From positions 2,976,001 through 3,040,000 of the forward strand of contig NZ_RKHO01000001.1 in the NCBI RefSeq assembly GCF_003752505.1: a DNA stretch of 64,000 nucleotides. The letters are read 5' to 3'. Shown piece by piece: positions 52,965-62,604 of the stretch (within the stretch, counting starts at the first letter, position 1; the number at the start of each line of letters is the position of its first letter). A model generated the notes under the pieces. It was not told where the DNA came from and made no database searches. It saw nothing but the letters and a program-made list of their open reading frames with translations. This DNA is from Nocardioides aurantiacus (GTDB lineage Bacteria; Actinomycetota; Actinomycetes; Propionibacteriales; Nocardioidaceae). Position numbers and translations under genes: made by a program.

Positions 52965-53015
52965 CCGGGGAAACTGCCCTCCGACGTCCGGAATGCCCGG
53001 TCTCGCGGGCAGTTT
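52946..53015. repeat. compound palindromic repeat, CAGTTTC family (copy 2)
   Basis: A 34-bp near-palindrome (52946-52979) with a CCGGCTAACCGG centre. The unit runs GAAACTGCCC (52970-52979), 13 nt, ATGCCCG (52993-52999), 6 nt, CGGGCAGTTT (53006-53015). The spacings are identical to the copy at 41453. The TAA of the GH13 gene lies in the centre of the palindrome. Confidence 0.9.
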
Positions 53016-53022
53016 TGCCCGC

Positions 53023-54027
53023 TCAGTCGCCCCGGGCGGCGAGGTAGGTCGCGCGCGAGGACACGGCGCGGTCGAGCTCGGCCTTGATCTCGGTGAAGAA
53101 CTGCTCGCGGTAGGTCTCGTCGGTGACGGCGTAGACGGTGAAGTAGAGCCCCGAGAAGGCCGCGAGGAACACCGAGACCTGCACCAGCTCGACGGAGAGG
53201 TTGTCGGCCCACGGCAGCGCCGAGATCGAGTCCTGGCCGGTCCACGCCTCCTGCACGCCGTGGGTCATCACCAGGCCGCCGAAGACCATGAAGAAGGCGA
53301 ACACCGACAGCGCGAGCAGCAGCACCTGCACCGCCTGGGCGACCATCAGCACGAGCACCAGGTTGGCCCGCTCGAGCCCGCTGATCTGCGGGGCGTCGAC
53401 CTGGTCACCCACCCGGTCGAGCTCCTCGGGCAGCCGCGCCAGCAGGAACACCACGGCGATCGCGGCGAACATCAGCACCGTCAGCCAGAGCACGCCGCCG
53501 TCGAGGTTGGCCGAGAGCTGCCACACCTCGGCGTTGATGAACAAGAAGGTGATGAACAGCAGCAGCAGCGGCAGCGCCCGGGTCACCAGGGGCAGCAGCA
53601 GGTGCAGGCTGCGCAGCGTGTGGCGGCCGGCCCAGCGGGCGATCGGCCACGCCCCCAGCTTGGTCCCGGCGTACGCCGCCGCGGCGAGGCCGGTGACCGT
53701 CAGCAGCGAGGCGGGGGCCAGGCTGGGCGTCCCGGCCAGCCAGGCCAGCGCGATGCCGCCGAGCAGGCTGAGCAGCGCGACGCCGACGAGGCCCACCAGC
53801 AGGCGGGGGTCGTGCAGCGCCCGGTGGGCCCGCTCGCGGCGCTCGGGCACGAACCACGGCAGGCCGTGCTCGACGAACCAGCGGTCGTCCTCGGGCGAGG
53901 TGGCACGCGGACGGCCACGGAGCCGACCGGGCTGGCCGGGCTGGCCGGGTCGGCCGGGCTGCTCGGGCTGCTCGGGCTGCTCGGGGCCGGCGCTGAACGG
54001 GACGGTGGGCGGCTGCTCCTCGCTCAC
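53023..54027 (-). CDS. conserved actinobacterial membrane protein, function unknown
   Basis: Polytopic membrane protein of 334 aa with about six helices (from residue 75). The N-terminal 45 residues are Pro/Gln/Gly-rich (EQPEQPEQPGRPGQPGQPG). A region RWFVEHGLPWFVPERRERAHRALHDPRLL precedes helix 1. The C-terminal part (TDETYREQFFTEIKAELDRAVSSRATYLAARG) is soluble and charged. I know no function. GTG 54027 overlaps the ribF stop (GTGA), so it is co-translated with ribF. It may have been a normal member of the operon before the accessory block was placed beyond it. Confidence 0.75.
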   Translation of the reverse strand: MSEEQPPTVPFSAGPEQPEQPEQPGRPGQPGQPGRLRGRPRATSPEDDRWFVEHGLPWFVPERRERAHRALHDPRLLVGLVGVALLSLLGGIALAWLAGTPSLAPASLLTVTGLAAAAYAGTKLGAWPIARWAGRHTLRSLHLLLPLVTRALPLLLLFITFLFINAEVWQLSANLDGGVLWLTVLMFAAIAVVFLLARLPEELDRVGDQVDAPQISGLERANLVLVLMVAQAVQVLLLALSVFAFFMVFGGLVMTHGVQEAWTGQDSISALPWADNLSVELVQVSVFLAAFSGLYFTVYAVTDETYREQFFTEIKAELDRAVSSRATYLAARGD

Positions 54028-54977
54028 GCGGTGCCCTCCAGCAGCTCGCGGGTGCGCTCGACGTCGAGCGCCATCCGCTCCAGCAGCTCATCGACGCCGT
54101 CGAAGCGGACCATGCCGCGGATGCGGGCGGTGAAGGTCACCTCCACGGTGCGGTCGTAGAGCTCGATCCCCTCGTGGTCGAGCACGTAGGACTCCACGCG
54201 GCGGTCGCGCTCGCCCTCGAAGGTGGGGTTGGTGCCGACGCTGATCGCGACCGGCAGCCACGCGCCGTGGAGCGGGTCGCCCTCGTCGAGCACGCGCAGC
54301 CGGCCGGCGTACACCCCGTCGGCAGGGGCGGCGAGGCCGTGGGTGGGCACGTTGGCCGTGGGGTAGCCGAGCTCGCGGCCGCGCTGGTCGCCGCGGACCA
54401 CCTGGCCGACGAGCGAGAACGGGCGACCGAGCGCCTCGGCGGCGCCCTCGACGTCGCCGGCGGCCAGGCAGGTGCGGACGTAGGTCGAGGACCACACCTG
54501 CGGGCCGCCGTCGAGCTCGATGCCCTCGGCGGTGAACCCGTGCTCGCGCCCGAACTCGCGCAGGAACGTCACGTCCCCGGCGGCGCGGGCACCGAAGCGG
54601 AAGTTGGCGCCGACCACGACCGCCCTCGCGTGCAGGCCGTCCACGACCACGCGCTGCACGAACTCCTCGGGCGTCCAGGCCGCCACCTCGCGGTCGAAGG
54701 GGAGCACGAACACGTCGTCCACCCCGGCGTCGGCGAGCAGGGCACAGCGGGTGCCGACCTCGGTCAGCGGCTGCGGCGCGTGGTCGGGCCGCAGCACCGC
54801 GATGGGGTGCGGGTCGAAGGTGACGGCGACGACGCGGTGCCCCAGCTCGTCGGCCAGCTCGCGGGTCCGACGCAGCACCGCCCGGTGGCCGAGGTGCACG
54901 CCGTCGAAGTTGCCGATGGTCACCACGGTGGCGGCGAGGTCGGCGGGGACGTCGTCCAGGGATCGCCAGATGCGCAC
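54024..54977 (-). CDS. ribF: bifunctional riboflavin kinase/FAD synthetase
   Basis: Makes FMN then FAD from riboflavin, 317 aa. The N-terminal adenylyltransferase half has TIGNFDGVHLGHRAVL, VTFDPHPIAVL and STYVR. The C-terminal kinase half has GRELGYPTANV and GVYAGRLRV, followed by SVGTNPTFEG. GTG 54977 has a TAAGGT hexamer 6 nt upstream, so it probably has its own leaderless transcript besides reading from truB. In most actinobacteria rpsO follows directly; here the membrane gene and the accessory block intervene. Confidence 0.95.
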   Translation of the reverse strand: MRIWRSLDDVPADLAATVVTIGNFDGVHLGHRAVLRRTRELADELGHRVVAVTFDPHPIAVLRPDHAPQPLTEVGTRCALLADAGVDDVFVLPFDREVAAWTPEEFVQRVVVDGLHARAVVVGANFRFGARAAGDVTFLREFGREHGFTAEGIELDGGPQVWSSTYVRTCLAAGDVEGAAEALGRPFSLVGQVVRGDQRGRELGYPTANVPTHGLAAPADGVYAGRLRVLDEGDPLHGAWLPVAISVGTNPTFEGERDRRVESYVLDHEGIELYDRTVEVTFTARIRGMVRFDGVDELLERMALDVERTRELLEGTA

Positions 54978-54983
54978 GGACGA

Positions 54984-54989
54984 ACCTTA
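54984..54989 (-). promoter_or_regulatory. -10 hexamer, leaderless-type, ribF
   Basis: TAAGGT on the minus strand, 6 nt before GTG 54977. Confidence 0.5.
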
Positions 54990-55000
54990 CTGGCGTCCGC

Positions 55001-55894
55001 TCAGACGAAGACGGCCACGGCCCGGGCCTGTGGCCCCGCCTGCTCGTAGAGCGCGAGGAAGGTGCCGTCGGGCGCGAACAGCGCCACCGGGCCCGGGCTG
55101 CCGAGCTCCAGCTCGAGCTTGCGGCCCACGCGCACGTCGGCCGCCCGCGTCTCGTCGAGGTCGACCGCGGGGAAGCCGCGGCGGGCGGCCGCGGCGATGG
55201 GCAGCACCTCCGGCTCGGCCTCGAGCTGCTCGAGGGTGCGGGCCACGTCGAGCGAGAACGGGCCCACCGTCGTACGACGCAGGGCGGTGAGGTGGCCCCC
55301 GGTGCCGAGCTGCTCCCCCAGGTCGCGCGCGACGGCGCGGACGTAGGTGCCGGTGGAGCAGTGCAGGGTCAGGTCGACGTCGAGCACCTCGTGGGCGTCG
55401 ACGGCGGCGCGGCGTACGTCGTGGACGGTGAGCGCGTGGACCGTCACCCGCCGCGAGGCGAGCTCGACCTGCTCGCCGGCCCGCACCCGGTCGTAGGCGC
55501 GGCGGCCGTCGACCTTGATGGCCGAGACCGCCGAGGGCACCTGGTCGATCTCGCCGACGAAGCCCGCGAGCGCCTCCCGCACGGCCCCCGCCTCGACCCC
55601 CGCGACCGGCGCGGTGGCCAGCACCTCGCCCTCGGCGTCGTCGGTGGTCGTGCTCGCGCCGAGGCGCACCGTGGCGTCGTAGGTCTTGTCGGCCAGCTGC
55701 AGGTGGCCGAGCAGCCGGGTGGCGCGGCCGACCCCGAGGACCAGCACGCCGGTCGCCATCGGGTCGAGCGTGCCGGCGTGCCCGACCTTGCGGGTGCCGA
55801 GGATGCGACGGGTCCGGGAGACCACGTCGTGGGAGGTCATGCCCCCGGACTTGTCGACGACGACCAGTCCGTCGGGACCGTCGGGACGGCTCAC
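55001..55894 (-). CDS. truB: tRNA pseudouridine(55) synthase
   Basis: Forms pseudouridine 55 in the T-loop of tRNAs, 297 aa. The catalytic aspartate is Asp44 in [14 protein letters not shown]. Other conserved parts are [42 protein letters not shown] and [18 protein letters not shown] 55894 overlaps the rbfA stop (GTGA). The C-terminal PUA-like end is complete ([19 protein letters not shown]). Confidence 0.96.
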   Translation of the reverse strand: MSRPDGPDGLVVVDKSGGMTSHDVVSRTRRILGTRKVGHAGTLDPMATGVLVLGVGRATRLLGHLQLADKTYDATVRLGASTTTDDAEGEVLATAPVAGVEAGAVREALAGFVGEIDQVPSAVSAIKVDGRRAYDRVRAGEQVELASRRVTVHALTVHDVRRAAVDAHEVLDVDLTLHCSTGTYVRAVARDLGEQLGTGGHLTALRRTTVGPFSLDVARTLEQLEAEPEVLPIAAAARRGFPAVDLDETRAADVRVGRKLELELGSPGPVALFAPDGTFLALYEQAGPQARAVAVFV

Positions 55895-56376
55895 GCCCGC
55901 GGGTCGTCCTCGTGCTCGTCCTCAGGGCCCTCGCCGAGGTCGTCGTCGTCGGACTCGGGCTCGCGCGGCTTCTTGTAGGGGTCCGCGTCCCCGGCGTACG
56001 CCCCCTCGGCGGCGCGTCGCGCCGCCTCCGCGTCGGCCGCGCGGACCCGCTCGAGCAGGTCGTCGATCTCACGCGCGGTCTCGGGCAGGGCGTCACGGAC
56101 GAACTCCAGCGTCGGCACCTGCCGGATGCCGAGCTGCTTGCCCACCTCGGAGCGGATCAGCCCACGGGCCGACTCCAGCGCCGCGGCGGTGCCCTCGTGG
56201 TCGGACTCCTCGCCGAGGACGGTGTAGAAGATCGAGGCGTGCTGGGTGTCACCGGAGACGCGCACGTCGGTCACGGTGACGAACCCCAGTCGGGGGTCCT
56301 TGATCCGGCGCTCGAGCATCTCCGCCACGACCACCTTGATGCGGTCGGCGATCTTGCGCACGCGGGGGCTTGCCAT
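55891..56376 (-). CDS. rbfA: ribosome-binding factor A
   Basis: Cold-shock 30S maturation factor with a KH-like fold, 161 aa. [51 protein letters not shown] is the core, and [14 protein letters not shown] the second segment. The C-terminal 40 residues are an acidic, disordered tail, longer than usual. ATG 56376; the ribosome binding site (AGGACC) is modest. It lies 167 bp downstream of infB, across a large stem-loop region. Confidence 0.94.
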   Translation of the reverse strand: MASPRVRKIADRIKVVVAEMLERRIKDPRLGFVTVTDVRVSGDTQHASIFYTVLGEESDHEGTAAALESARGLIRSEVGKQLGIRQVPTLEFVRDALPETAREIDDLLERVRAADAEAARRAAEGAYAGDADPYKKPREPESDDDDLGEGPEDEHEDDPRA

Positions 56377-56409
56377 GGTGGGTCCTGTTCTGTGCCTGGG
56401 GCCGTCGAC

Positions 56410-56435
56410 GGTTTCCCGAGGTCGCCTGGGAATCC
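56410..56435. repeat. dispersed palindrome, GGTTTCCC family (copy B)
   Basis: Begins GGTTTCCCGAGGTCG and ends CCTGGGAATCC. It is nearly identical to copy A (4563-4590) read on the other strand. With copy C it flanks a perfect hairpin. Confidence 0.75.
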
Positions 56436-56439
56436 GTCA

Positions 56440-56467
56440 CCTGGCCGGTGTCGCAACACCGGCCAGG
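56440..56467. repeat. 12-bp perfect hairpin between infB and rbfA
   Basis: CCTGGCCGGTGT-CGCA-ACACCGGCCAGG. The stem with a tetraloop sits between copies B and C of the GGTTTCCC family. It could end or process the infB-rbfA message. Confidence 0.8.
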
Positions 56468-56477
56468 CGGCGGTCTG

Positions 56478-56497
56478 CCAGGCGAACCTGGGAAACC
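56478..56497. repeat. dispersed palindrome half, GGTTTCCC family (copy C)
   Basis: CCAGGCGAACCTGGGAAACC, inverted relative to copy B. The two copies can pair around the hairpin at 56440-56467 to make one long stem structure. Confidence 0.7.
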
Positions 56498-56543
56498 GCC
56501 GCCGGGACGACCGGTGCTGCAGCCGTACGACGTGCCGCGGGGA

Positions 56544-59495
56544 TCAGCTCCGCGGGATCTCCTTCATCTCGAAGGCCTCGACGATGTCGCCCTCCTTGAT
56601 GTCGTTGAACCCGCGCAGGACCAGACCGCACTCGAAGCCCTCGCGGACCTCGGAGGCGTCGTCCTTCTCCCGCTTGAGCGAAGCCAGGTCCAGGTTGTCC
56701 TGGACCACGGAGCCGTCGCGGATCAGGCGCACCTTGGCGTTGCGTCGGATGACGCCGCCGGTGACCATGCAGCCCGCGATGTTGCCGATCTTGGAGCTGC
56801 GGAAGATCGCACGGATCTCCGCCTGGCCCAGGGTCGACTCCTCGTACTCGGGCTTGAGCAGGCCCTTGAGCGCCGCCTCGATCTCCTCGATGGCCTGGTA
56901 GATCACCGAGTAGTAGCGGATCTCCACGCCCTCCTTGTCGGCCATCTCCGTCACCTTGCCCTGCGGGCGGACGTTGAAGCCGATGATGATGGCGTCGGAG
57001 GCCGCGGCCAGGTCGACGTTGGTCTCGGTGATCGCACCGACACCGCGGTCGATGACGCGCAGCGAGACCTCGTCGCCGACGTCGATCTGGGCCAGCGAGT
57101 CCTCGAGGGCCTCGACCGAACCGGACACGTCGCCCTTGAGGATGAGGTTGAGCTCCTGGCTCTTGCCCTTCTCCATGGAGGCCATGAAGTCCTCGAGGCT
57201 GCGACGCACGCGGCGCTTGGCCTGCATGGCCGCCCGCTCGCGGGACTCGCGCTTCTCGGCGATCTGGCGGGCCATCCGGTCGTCCTCGACCACGATGAAG
57301 TTCTGGCCCGCACCGGGGACGCCGGAGAGACCGAGCACCATCGCAGGACGCGAGGGGTAGGCCTCCTCGATGTTGTCCCCGTGCTCGTCGATCATCGCGC
57401 GGACGCGGCCGTGGGCCGGACCGGCGACGATCGAGTCGCCCACGCGCAGCGTGCCGCGCTGGACCAGGATCGTGGCGACCGGACCGCGACCGCGGTCCAG
57501 GTGCGCCTCGACGACCAGGCCCTGGGCGTCCTGCTCGGGGTTGGCGCGCAGGTCGAGCGACGCGTCGGCGGTGAGCACGACGGCCTCGAGCAGCTTGTCG
57601 AGGTTGAGCTGCTCCCGGGCGGAGACGTCGACGAACATCGTGTCGCCGCCGTACTCCTCGGGGACCAGGCCGTACTCGCTGAGCTGGCCGCGCACCTTGG
57701 TCGGGTCCGCCGCAGGCACGTCGATCTTGTTGACCGCGACCACGATCGGCACGTTGGCGGCCTTGGCGTGGTTGAGCGCCTCGACCGTCTGCGGCATGAC
57801 ACCGTCGTCCGCCGCGACCACGAGGATCGCGATGTCGGTGGCCTGCGCACCACGGGCACGCATGGCGGTGAACGCCTCGTGACCGGGGGTGTCGATCAGG
57901 GTGATGTAGCGCTCGTCGCCGTCGACCTCGGCCGCGACCTGGTAGGCACCGATGTGCTGCGTGATGCCACCGGCCTCCTTGTCGACGACGTTGGCGCTGC
58001 GCAGCGCGTCGAGCAGCTTGGTCTTTCCGTGGTCGACGTGACCCATGACGGTGACGACCGGCGGCCGCGCCTCGAGCATGTCCTCGTCGCCCTCGTCGGA
58101 GCCGAACTGGACGTCGAAGGAGTCGAGCAGCTCGCGGTCCTCGTCCTCCGGGGAGACGACCTCGACGACGTAGTTGAGCTCGTCGCCGATCAGCTGCAGG
58201 GTGTCCTCGTTGACCGACTCGGTCGCGGTGACCATCTCGCCCAGGTGGAACAGCATCTGCACCAGCGAGGCGGCGTCGACGCCGATCTTCTCGGCGAAGT
58301 CGGTCAGCGAGGCGCCACGCGCCAGGCGGACGGTCTCGCCGTCGCCCTTGCGGACCCGCACGCCGCCGATCGTCGGGGCCTGCATGGCCTCGAACTCCTG
58401 ACGACGGGCGCGCTTGCTCTTGCGACCGCGACGCGACGGGCCGCCGGGGCGACCGAAGGCGCCCTGCGTGCTGCCGCGCTGGCCGGGACGACCCCGACCG
58501 GGACCACCGGGACGACCGGGGGCACCGCCACCGGGCGCACCGCCCGGGCCGCCGCCGAAGCCGCCGCGGCCGGGAGGGCCACCGCGCGCCGGGGCGCCAC
58601 CGGGACCACCGCGACCGGGACCACCGGGGCCACCGCGACCGGGGCCGCCGGGGCCACCACGGCCGGGACCGGCACCGAAGGCGGCCGGGGACTTGGGCAT
58701 CATCGCCGGGTTGGGACGCGGCATGCCGTCGCGACCGGCCGGGGGCCGGGGCGGACGCTGGGCGTCGTCGCCGGGAGCGGCGGGCGCACCCGACTGCGGA
58801 CGCGGCGCCGGGCGGCGACCCATGCCCTGGGTGGAGCTGAACGGGTTGTTGCCCGGACGCGGGGCGCCGGGACGGGGCGGCCGGGGGCCGGGCTTGAAGC
58901 CGGCGCCACCGGAGGGACGCTCCTCCTCGCCACCCTCACGGGCGGCGGGCGCCTCGGGAGCCGCGGGGCTCTCGGGGGCGGCCGGGGCCGCGGGGGCGCT
59001 CGCCGCGGGGGCGGGTGCCTCCGGGGCCGCGGGCTCGGGGGCGGGCTTGGCCCGGGGACCCGGGCGCGGACCCGGTCGGACGGGTGCGGCCGACGGCGCC
59101 TGGGCGGCCGGGGACGCCGGGGCCTCGGCGGCAGGAGCCTCGGGGGCGGGCGCCTCGGCGGCCGGCGCGGCCGGGGACGCGGGAGCCTCCGGCGCGGGGG
59201 CCTCGGGGGCAGGTGCCTCGGCGGGGGCCGCAGCCGCGGGGGCGGCGGGAGCCGGGGCCGCAGGGGCCGACGGGGTCGCGGACGGCGCCTTCTTGGCGGC
59301 CTTCTTGGCAGCAGCGGCGTCGGCCTTGGCCTTCAGCTCGCTGCCGTAGGTGTCGTTGAAGCGCTTCTCGACGAGGGGGTTGATGCCCGACGACGGCGCC
59401 TTGACGAACTCGCCCAGGTCGCCGAGGAGGGTGATGACCTCCTTGCTGGGCACGCCGTACTTCTTGGCGAGATCGCTGACTCGGGTGTTTGCCAC
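56544..59495 (-). CDS. infB: translation initiation factor IF-2
   Basis: GTPase that places fMet-tRNA on the ribosome, 983 aa. Order: N-terminal IF2_N domain ([25 protein letters not shown]), an Ala/Pro-rich linker (about 60-200), an RGG/Pro-rich basic linker (200-360), a second N-domain ([26 protein letters not shown]), the G domain with GHVDHGKT (Lys491), DTPGHEAFT and NKID, then domains II-IV. GTG 59495 has a perfect AGGAGG. The long low-complexity linkers are usual in high-GC actinobacteria. Confidence 0.97.
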   Translation of the reverse strand: MANTRVSDLAKKYGVPSKEVITLLGDLGEFVKAPSSGINPLVEKRFNDTYGSELKAKADAAAAKKAAKKAPSATPSAPAAPAPAAPAAAAPAEAPAPEAPAPEAPASPAAPAAEAPAPEAPAAEAPASPAAQAPSAAPVRPGPRPGPRAKPAPEPAAPEAPAPAASAPAAPAAPESPAAPEAPAAREGGEEERPSGGAGFKPGPRPPRPGAPRPGNNPFSSTQGMGRRPAPRPQSGAPAAPGDDAQRPPRPPAGRDGMPRPNPAMMPKSPAAFGAGPGRGGPGGPGRGGPGGPGRGGPGGAPARGGPPGRGGFGGGPGGAPGGGAPGRPGGPGRGRPGQRGSTQGAFGRPGGPSRRGRKSKRARRQEFEAMQAPTIGGVRVRKGDGETVRLARGASLTDFAEKIGVDAASLVQMLFHLGEMVTATESVNEDTLQLIGDELNYVVEVVSPEDEDRELLDSFDVQFGSDEGDEDMLEARPPVVTVMGHVDHGKTKLLDALRSANVVDKEAGGITQHIGAYQVAAEVDGDERYITLIDTPGHEAFTAMRARGAQATDIAILVVAADDGVMPQTVEALNHAKAANVPIVVAVNKIDVPAADPTKVRGQLSEYGLVPEEYGGDTMFVDVSAREQLNLDKLLEAVVLTADASLDLRANPEQDAQGLVVEAHLDRGRGPVATILVQRGTLRVGDSIVAGPAHGRVRAMIDEHGDNIEEAYPSRPAMVLGLSGVPGAGQNFIVVEDDRMARQIAEKRESRERAAMQAKRRVRRSLEDFMASMEKGKSQELNLILKGDVSGSVEALEDSLAQIDVGDEVSLRVIDRGVGAITETNVDLAAASDAIIIGFNVRPQGKVTEMADKEGVEIRYYSVIYQAIEEIEAALKGLLKPEYEESTLGQAEIRAIFRSSKIGNIAGCMVTGGVIRRNAKVRLIRDGSVVQDNLDLASLKREKDDASEVREGFECGLVLRGFNDIKEGDIVEAFEMKEIPRS

Positions 59496-59596
59496 GGATT
59501 TCCTCCTGGTCCGAGCCCGTCCAGGAGGGCAGCGAACCGCTAGTTGATGTGCTTGCTCATCGCGCGGTACTCATTGCGAGGGGTCTCATCGCAGGC

Positions 59597-59980
59597 TCAT
59601 GAGCTCGTGCTCCCGTTCCGGATGGGTGCTGACTGGGTCTGTGCTGGTGTCGCGCGTGCTGGTGGTGCGTCGTGCGGTGCGAGGTGCCGGCGCAGCCGGT
59701 CGAGGCTGAGTGCTGCTCGGGCCTGAGCATCATGCCGCAGGGCCCGGGTGAAAGCACGTTTGCGCTCGGCCAGCGCCAGGCACGCGACCGTGGGGTGCAG
59801 GTGCGCCCCGCGGCCCGGTGCGGAGCCGACCGGGTCGGGCTCGACGTGCCAGGGGGCCTGGCCATCGGGACCCGCACGGACGACCACCCGCAACAGCTCG
59901 CGCTTGGGGGCCTTCTGCCGACACCCGACACAGGTCCGGACGGGTCCGTCGCCGCGCTGCGTGTCCTGCTGGAAAACCAC
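59597..59980 (-). CDS. ylxR: YlxR-family (DUF448) RNA-binding protein
   Basis: Small protein between nusA and infB, 127 aa. RTCVGCRQKAPKRELLRVV (Cys17, Cys20) and RGAHLHPTVACL (Cys67) are the YlxR landmarks. Relatives bind RNA or act as nucleoid/RNase P-associated regulators. The C-terminal 40 residues (APHDAPPARATPAQTQSAPIRNG) extend beyond the usual 90-residue family length. GTG 59980 follows a TAGAGT hexamer by 8 nt, so it may be leaderless although it lies inside the operon. Confidence 0.88.
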   Translation of the reverse strand: MVFQQDTQRGDGPVRTCVGCRQKAPKRELLRVVVRAGPDGQAPWHVEPDPVGSAPGRGAHLHPTVACLALAERKRAFTRALRHDAQARAALSLDRLRRHLAPHDAPPARATPAQTQSAPIRNGSTSS

Positions 59981-59988
59981 CGTGGGCC

Positions 59989-59994
59989 ACTCTA
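59989..59994 (-). promoter_or_regulatory. -10 hexamer, leaderless-type, ylxR
   Basis: TAGAGT on the minus strand, 8 nt before GTG 59980. It would be an internal promoter for ylxR and infB. Confidence 0.35.
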
Positions 59995-60039
59995 CCGGGC
60001 GGCTCGCCCCAGCCCTAACCGGATCTCGGGGCCTCCCGG

Positions 60040-61014
60040 TCAGTCGGTCGGTGCCTCGTCGGAGCGGATGTCGATGCGCCAGCCGGTGAGGCGGGCGGCG
60101 AGGCGGGCGTTCTGGCCCTCCTTGCCGATCGCGAGCGAGAGCTGGAAGTCGGGCACCACGACGCGGGCCGAGCGGGCGGCGAGGTCGACGACGGTGACCT
60201 GGGAGACCCGGGCCGGGCTGAGCGCGTTGCCGACCAGCGTGGCGGGGTCGTCCGACCAGTCGACGATGTCGATCTTCTCGCCGTGCAGCTCGTTCATCAC
60301 GTTGCGCACGCGCTGGCCCATCGGGCCGATGCACGAGCCCTTGGCGTTGACGCCCGGCACCTGGGTGTGGACCGCGAGCTTGGTGCGGTGGCCGGCCTCG
60401 CGGGCGATGCCGGCGATCTCGACGGTGCCGTCGGCGATCTCGGGCACCTCGAGCGCGAAGAGCTTCTTGACCAGGCTCGGGTGGGTGCGCGAGAGCATCA
60501 CCTGCGGACCGCGCATGCCCTTGCGGACGCTGACCACCAGGCACTTGATGCGGGTGCCGTGGGAGTAGTCCTCCCCCGGGACGCGCTCGCCGGCGGGCAG
60601 CAGCGCCTCGAGCGAGCCCAGGTCGACCATGACGTCGTCGGGGTTGCGGCCCTGCTGGATGACGCCGGAGACGATGTCGCCCTCCTTGCCGGCGAACTCC
60701 CCGAACTTGCGCTCGTCCTCGGCATCGCGCAGCCGCTGCAGCATGATCTGCTTCGCGGTCGTCGCGGCGATCCGGCCGAAGCCCGCCGGGGTGTCGTCGT
60801 ACTCCCCCACGACCTCGCCCTCGGCGTCGCGCTCCTGGGCCACCACCGTGACGTGGCCGGACTTGCGGTCCAGCTGGACGCGGGCGTGCTCCTGCGCCTC
60901 GTTGCTCTTCTGGTACGCCGTGAGCAGCGCCTGCTCGATGGCCTCCACCAGCACCTCGAAGGGGATCTCCTTCTCGCGCTCGAGCATGCGCAGCAGGTTC
61001 ATGTCGATGTCCAT
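60040..61014 (-). CDS. nusA: transcription termination/antitermination factor NusA
   Basis: RNA polymerase-associated factor, 324 aa. The N-terminal RNAP-binding domain (1-110), an S1 domain ([29 protein letters not shown]) and two KH domains ([58 protein letters not shown]) are visible. It is the short actinobacterial form without acidic repeats. The ATG overlaps the rimP stop by one base (TGATG). A second in-frame ATG at 61002 is an alternative. Confidence 0.95.
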   Translation of the reverse strand: MDIDMNLLRMLEREKEIPFEVLVEAIEQALLTAYQKSNEAQEHARVQLDRKSGHVTVVAQERDAEGEVVGEYDDTPAGFGRIAATTAKQIMLQRLRDAEDERKFGEFAGKEGDIVSGVIQQGRNPDDVMVDLGSLEALLPAGERVPGEDYSHGTRIKCLVVSVRKGMRGPQVMLSRTHPSLVKKLFALEVPEIADGTVEIAGIAREAGHRTKLAVHTQVPGVNAKGSCIGPMGQRVRNVMNELHGEKIDIVDWSDDPATLVGNALSPARVSQVTVVDLAARSARVVVPDFQLSLAIGKEGQNARLAARLTGWRIDIRSDEAPTD

Positions 61015-61484
61015 CAGGACTCCTCGTGCTTGGTGAACTCGATCTGGACCTTGGCCTTGGTGACCTCGTCGAACCCGACGCGACGGGCGGTGCCGTCCAC
61101 GTCGAGGTCGGCACCCTGCTCGTCGGCACCGACCAGCCGGCCGGTCACGTCGTCCTCGCCGGGCAGCGTGACCCTGACCAGGCGGCCGACGTTGCGGCGC
61201 CAGTGGCGCGGCAGGGTGAGCGGGCGGTCGACGCCGCGCGAGGACACCTCGAGGGTGTAGGCGCGCTCGCCCATGAGGCCGCGCTCGTCGAGCACGCGGG
61301 AGACCTCGCGGGTCGCCTCCGCGATCTCGTCCATGGTGACGCCGCCGTCCTTGTCGACGGCGACCCGCAGCACGCGGCGCTTGCCGGCGGCGGAGACGTC
61401 CACGGCCTCGAGGTCGAGCCCCAGCGCGAGCATGGGTGCGACGAGCTCCTCAGCGAGGCGATCCCTGGTGTCGGACGCAGTCAT
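61014..61484 (-). CDS. rimP: ribosome maturation factor RimP
   Basis: 30S assembly factor, 156 aa. [58 protein letters not shown] is the N-terminal domain; [30 protein letters not shown] links to the SH3-like domain. ATG 61484 has AGGGAGGG upstream. It is first in the rimP-nusA-ylxR-infB-rbfA-truB-ribF series and divergent from the lipoprotein gene. Confidence 0.93.
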   Translation of the reverse strand: MTASDTRDRLAEELVAPMLALGLDLEAVDVSAAGKRRVLRVAVDKDGGVTMDEIAEATREVSRVLDERGLMGERAYTLEVSSRGVDRPLTLPRHWRRNVGRLVRVTLPGEDDVTGRLVGADEQGADLDVDGTARRVGFDEVTKAKVQIEFTKHEES

Positions 61485-61521
61485 GTCCCAGACCCTCCCT
61501 GCTGTGCTGTTGTGGAGTGCC

Positions 61522-61527
61522 ACCCTA
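61522..61527 (-). promoter_or_regulatory. -10 hexamer of the rimP-nusA-infB operon
   Basis: TAGGGT on the minus strand, giving a leader of about 31 nt before rimP. Confidence 0.45.
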
Positions 61528-61580
61528 ACGCCCCGGTGGGGCACGCTCGGCGGCTGCGTCGGGCGGGCGGCCGCCGCCCC

Positions 61581-61586
61581 TAGGAT
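61581..61586 (+). promoter_or_regulatory. -10 hexamer, leaderless-type, lipoprotein gene
   Basis: TAGGAT ending 6 nt before GTG 61593. Confidence 0.5.
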
Positions 61587-61592
61587 GCTCGG

Positions 61593-62114
61593 GTGGTCGA
61601 CCCGAGCCCGACGCGGCGCACGCTCTCGCGTCGCACGCTGGTCACCGGCGGGCTGGCCGTCGGGGCGGCCGCCACCGTGCTGCCGGGCTGCTCGGTCGAC
61701 ACGCCGCTGCGCGGGGACGACACACCCCGGCCACGCCGGCCCGCCCCCGACGTCGCGGTCGCGACCACCGCCCTCGCCGAGCTGCGGGCGACCCGCCGCG
61801 CGCTGGCCGCGACCACCCGCCGCTTCCCCGGGCTCGCCTCCCGGCTCGACCCCGTCGGGTCGATGCATCGGGCTCACGAGGCCTCCCTGGTCGACGCCGT
61901 CCCGGCGGGTGCCGACCCGAGCACCCCCGCCAGGCCGTACGCCGTGCCCCGCCGCCGTCCCGCCGCCCTGCGCGCCCTGGAGCAGCGGGAGCAGGAGCTG
62001 CACGACCGCCTGGCCACGCTGGCCGCGCAGGCGCAGAGCGGCGAGTTCGCCCGGCTGCTGGCGAGCATGGGCGCCGGCGTGCAGCAGCGCCTCGCCACCT
62101 GGCCGGCGTCGTGA
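61593..62114 (+). CDS. predicted lipoprotein with twin-arginine-like signal
   Basis: Exported protein of 173 aa. The N-terminus has a twin-Arg motif (SRRTLVTGG), a hydrophobic core and the lipobox LPGC with Cys33 as the lipidation site. The rest is Ala/Arg-rich and largely helical (residues 55-170). I infer a partner of the adjacent ferritin-like protein, with which it overlaps by 4 bp (GTGA); such pairs occur beside rimP in Nocardioides-like genomes to my recollection. No catalytic motif is visible. Confidence 0.75.
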   Translation: MVDPSPTRRTLSRRTLVTGGLAVGAAATVLPGCSVDTPLRGDDTPRPRRPAPDVAVATTALAELRATRRALAATTRRFPGLASRLDPVGSMHRAHEASLVDAVPAGADPSTPARPYAVPRRRPAALRALEQREQELHDRLATLAAQAQSGEFARLLASMGAGVQQRLATWPAS

Positions 62115-62530
62115 CCCCGGTCGAGGCGCTGCAGAAGGCGCTGGCCGCCGAGCACGCGTCGGTCTACCTCTACGGCCTGCTCGGGGCACGGGCCTCGGCG
62201 TCGGCTGAGCCGGTGCTGTTCGCCCGCCTCGAGCAGGCGTACGCCGACCACCGCACCGCCCGCGACGACCTGGTCGCCCGGCTGGCCCGGCGCGGCGTCG
62301 ACCCGGTCGCGAGCGAGACCGACTACGCCCCGCCCGGACCGGTCTCGACGCCCGAGGAGATCGAGGCCGTCGCCCGCACGCTGGAGCGCCGGGTGGCGCT
62401 GACCTACGGCGAGGCCGTCGCCCACACGGCGGGAGAGGACCGGCTGGCGGCCATGGACGGGCTCGACGCCACCGCCGTCCGCGGCCTCGGGTTCGGCGAG
62501 CCGCCGACCGACTTCCCCGGGCTCGGCTGA
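62111..62530 (+). CDS. ferritin-like domain protein (DUF4439)
   Basis: Four-helix protein of 139 aa. The pattern TPVEALQKALAAEHASVYLYGLLGARAS then DHRTARDDLVARLARRGVDPV, and a third helix with YGEAVAHT, is the DUF4439 ferritin-like fold. GluHis (AEHAS) and Asp-His positions could bind metal, but not all ferritin ligands are obvious. GTG 62111 overlaps the lipoprotein stop. Cytoplasmic by absence of a signal peptide. Confidence 0.85.
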   Translation: MTPVEALQKALAAEHASVYLYGLLGARASASAEPVLFARLEQAYADHRTARDDLVARLARRGVDPVASETDYAPPGPVSTPEEIEAVARTLERRVALTYGEAVAHTAGEDRLAAMDGLDATAVRGLGFGEPPTDFPGLG

Positions 62531-62591
62531 CTCCCGGGTCGCCCCCACGCGGACCGGCACCGGGGGCCCCGGCGCTGTCGGCCGGCCCGTC

Positions 62592-62597
62592 TAGGGT
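62592..62597 (+). promoter_or_regulatory. -10 hexamer, leaderless-type, TldD gene
   Basis: TAGGGT ending 7 nt before ATG 62605. Confidence 0.45.
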
Positions 62598-62604
62598 CGA
62601 GGAC

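Noticed and set aside
56370-59543. 1057-codon plus-strand frame opposite infB
   Set aside because: Antisense of a long Ala/Pro/Gly-rich gene; composition is low-complexity and no family is recognisable.
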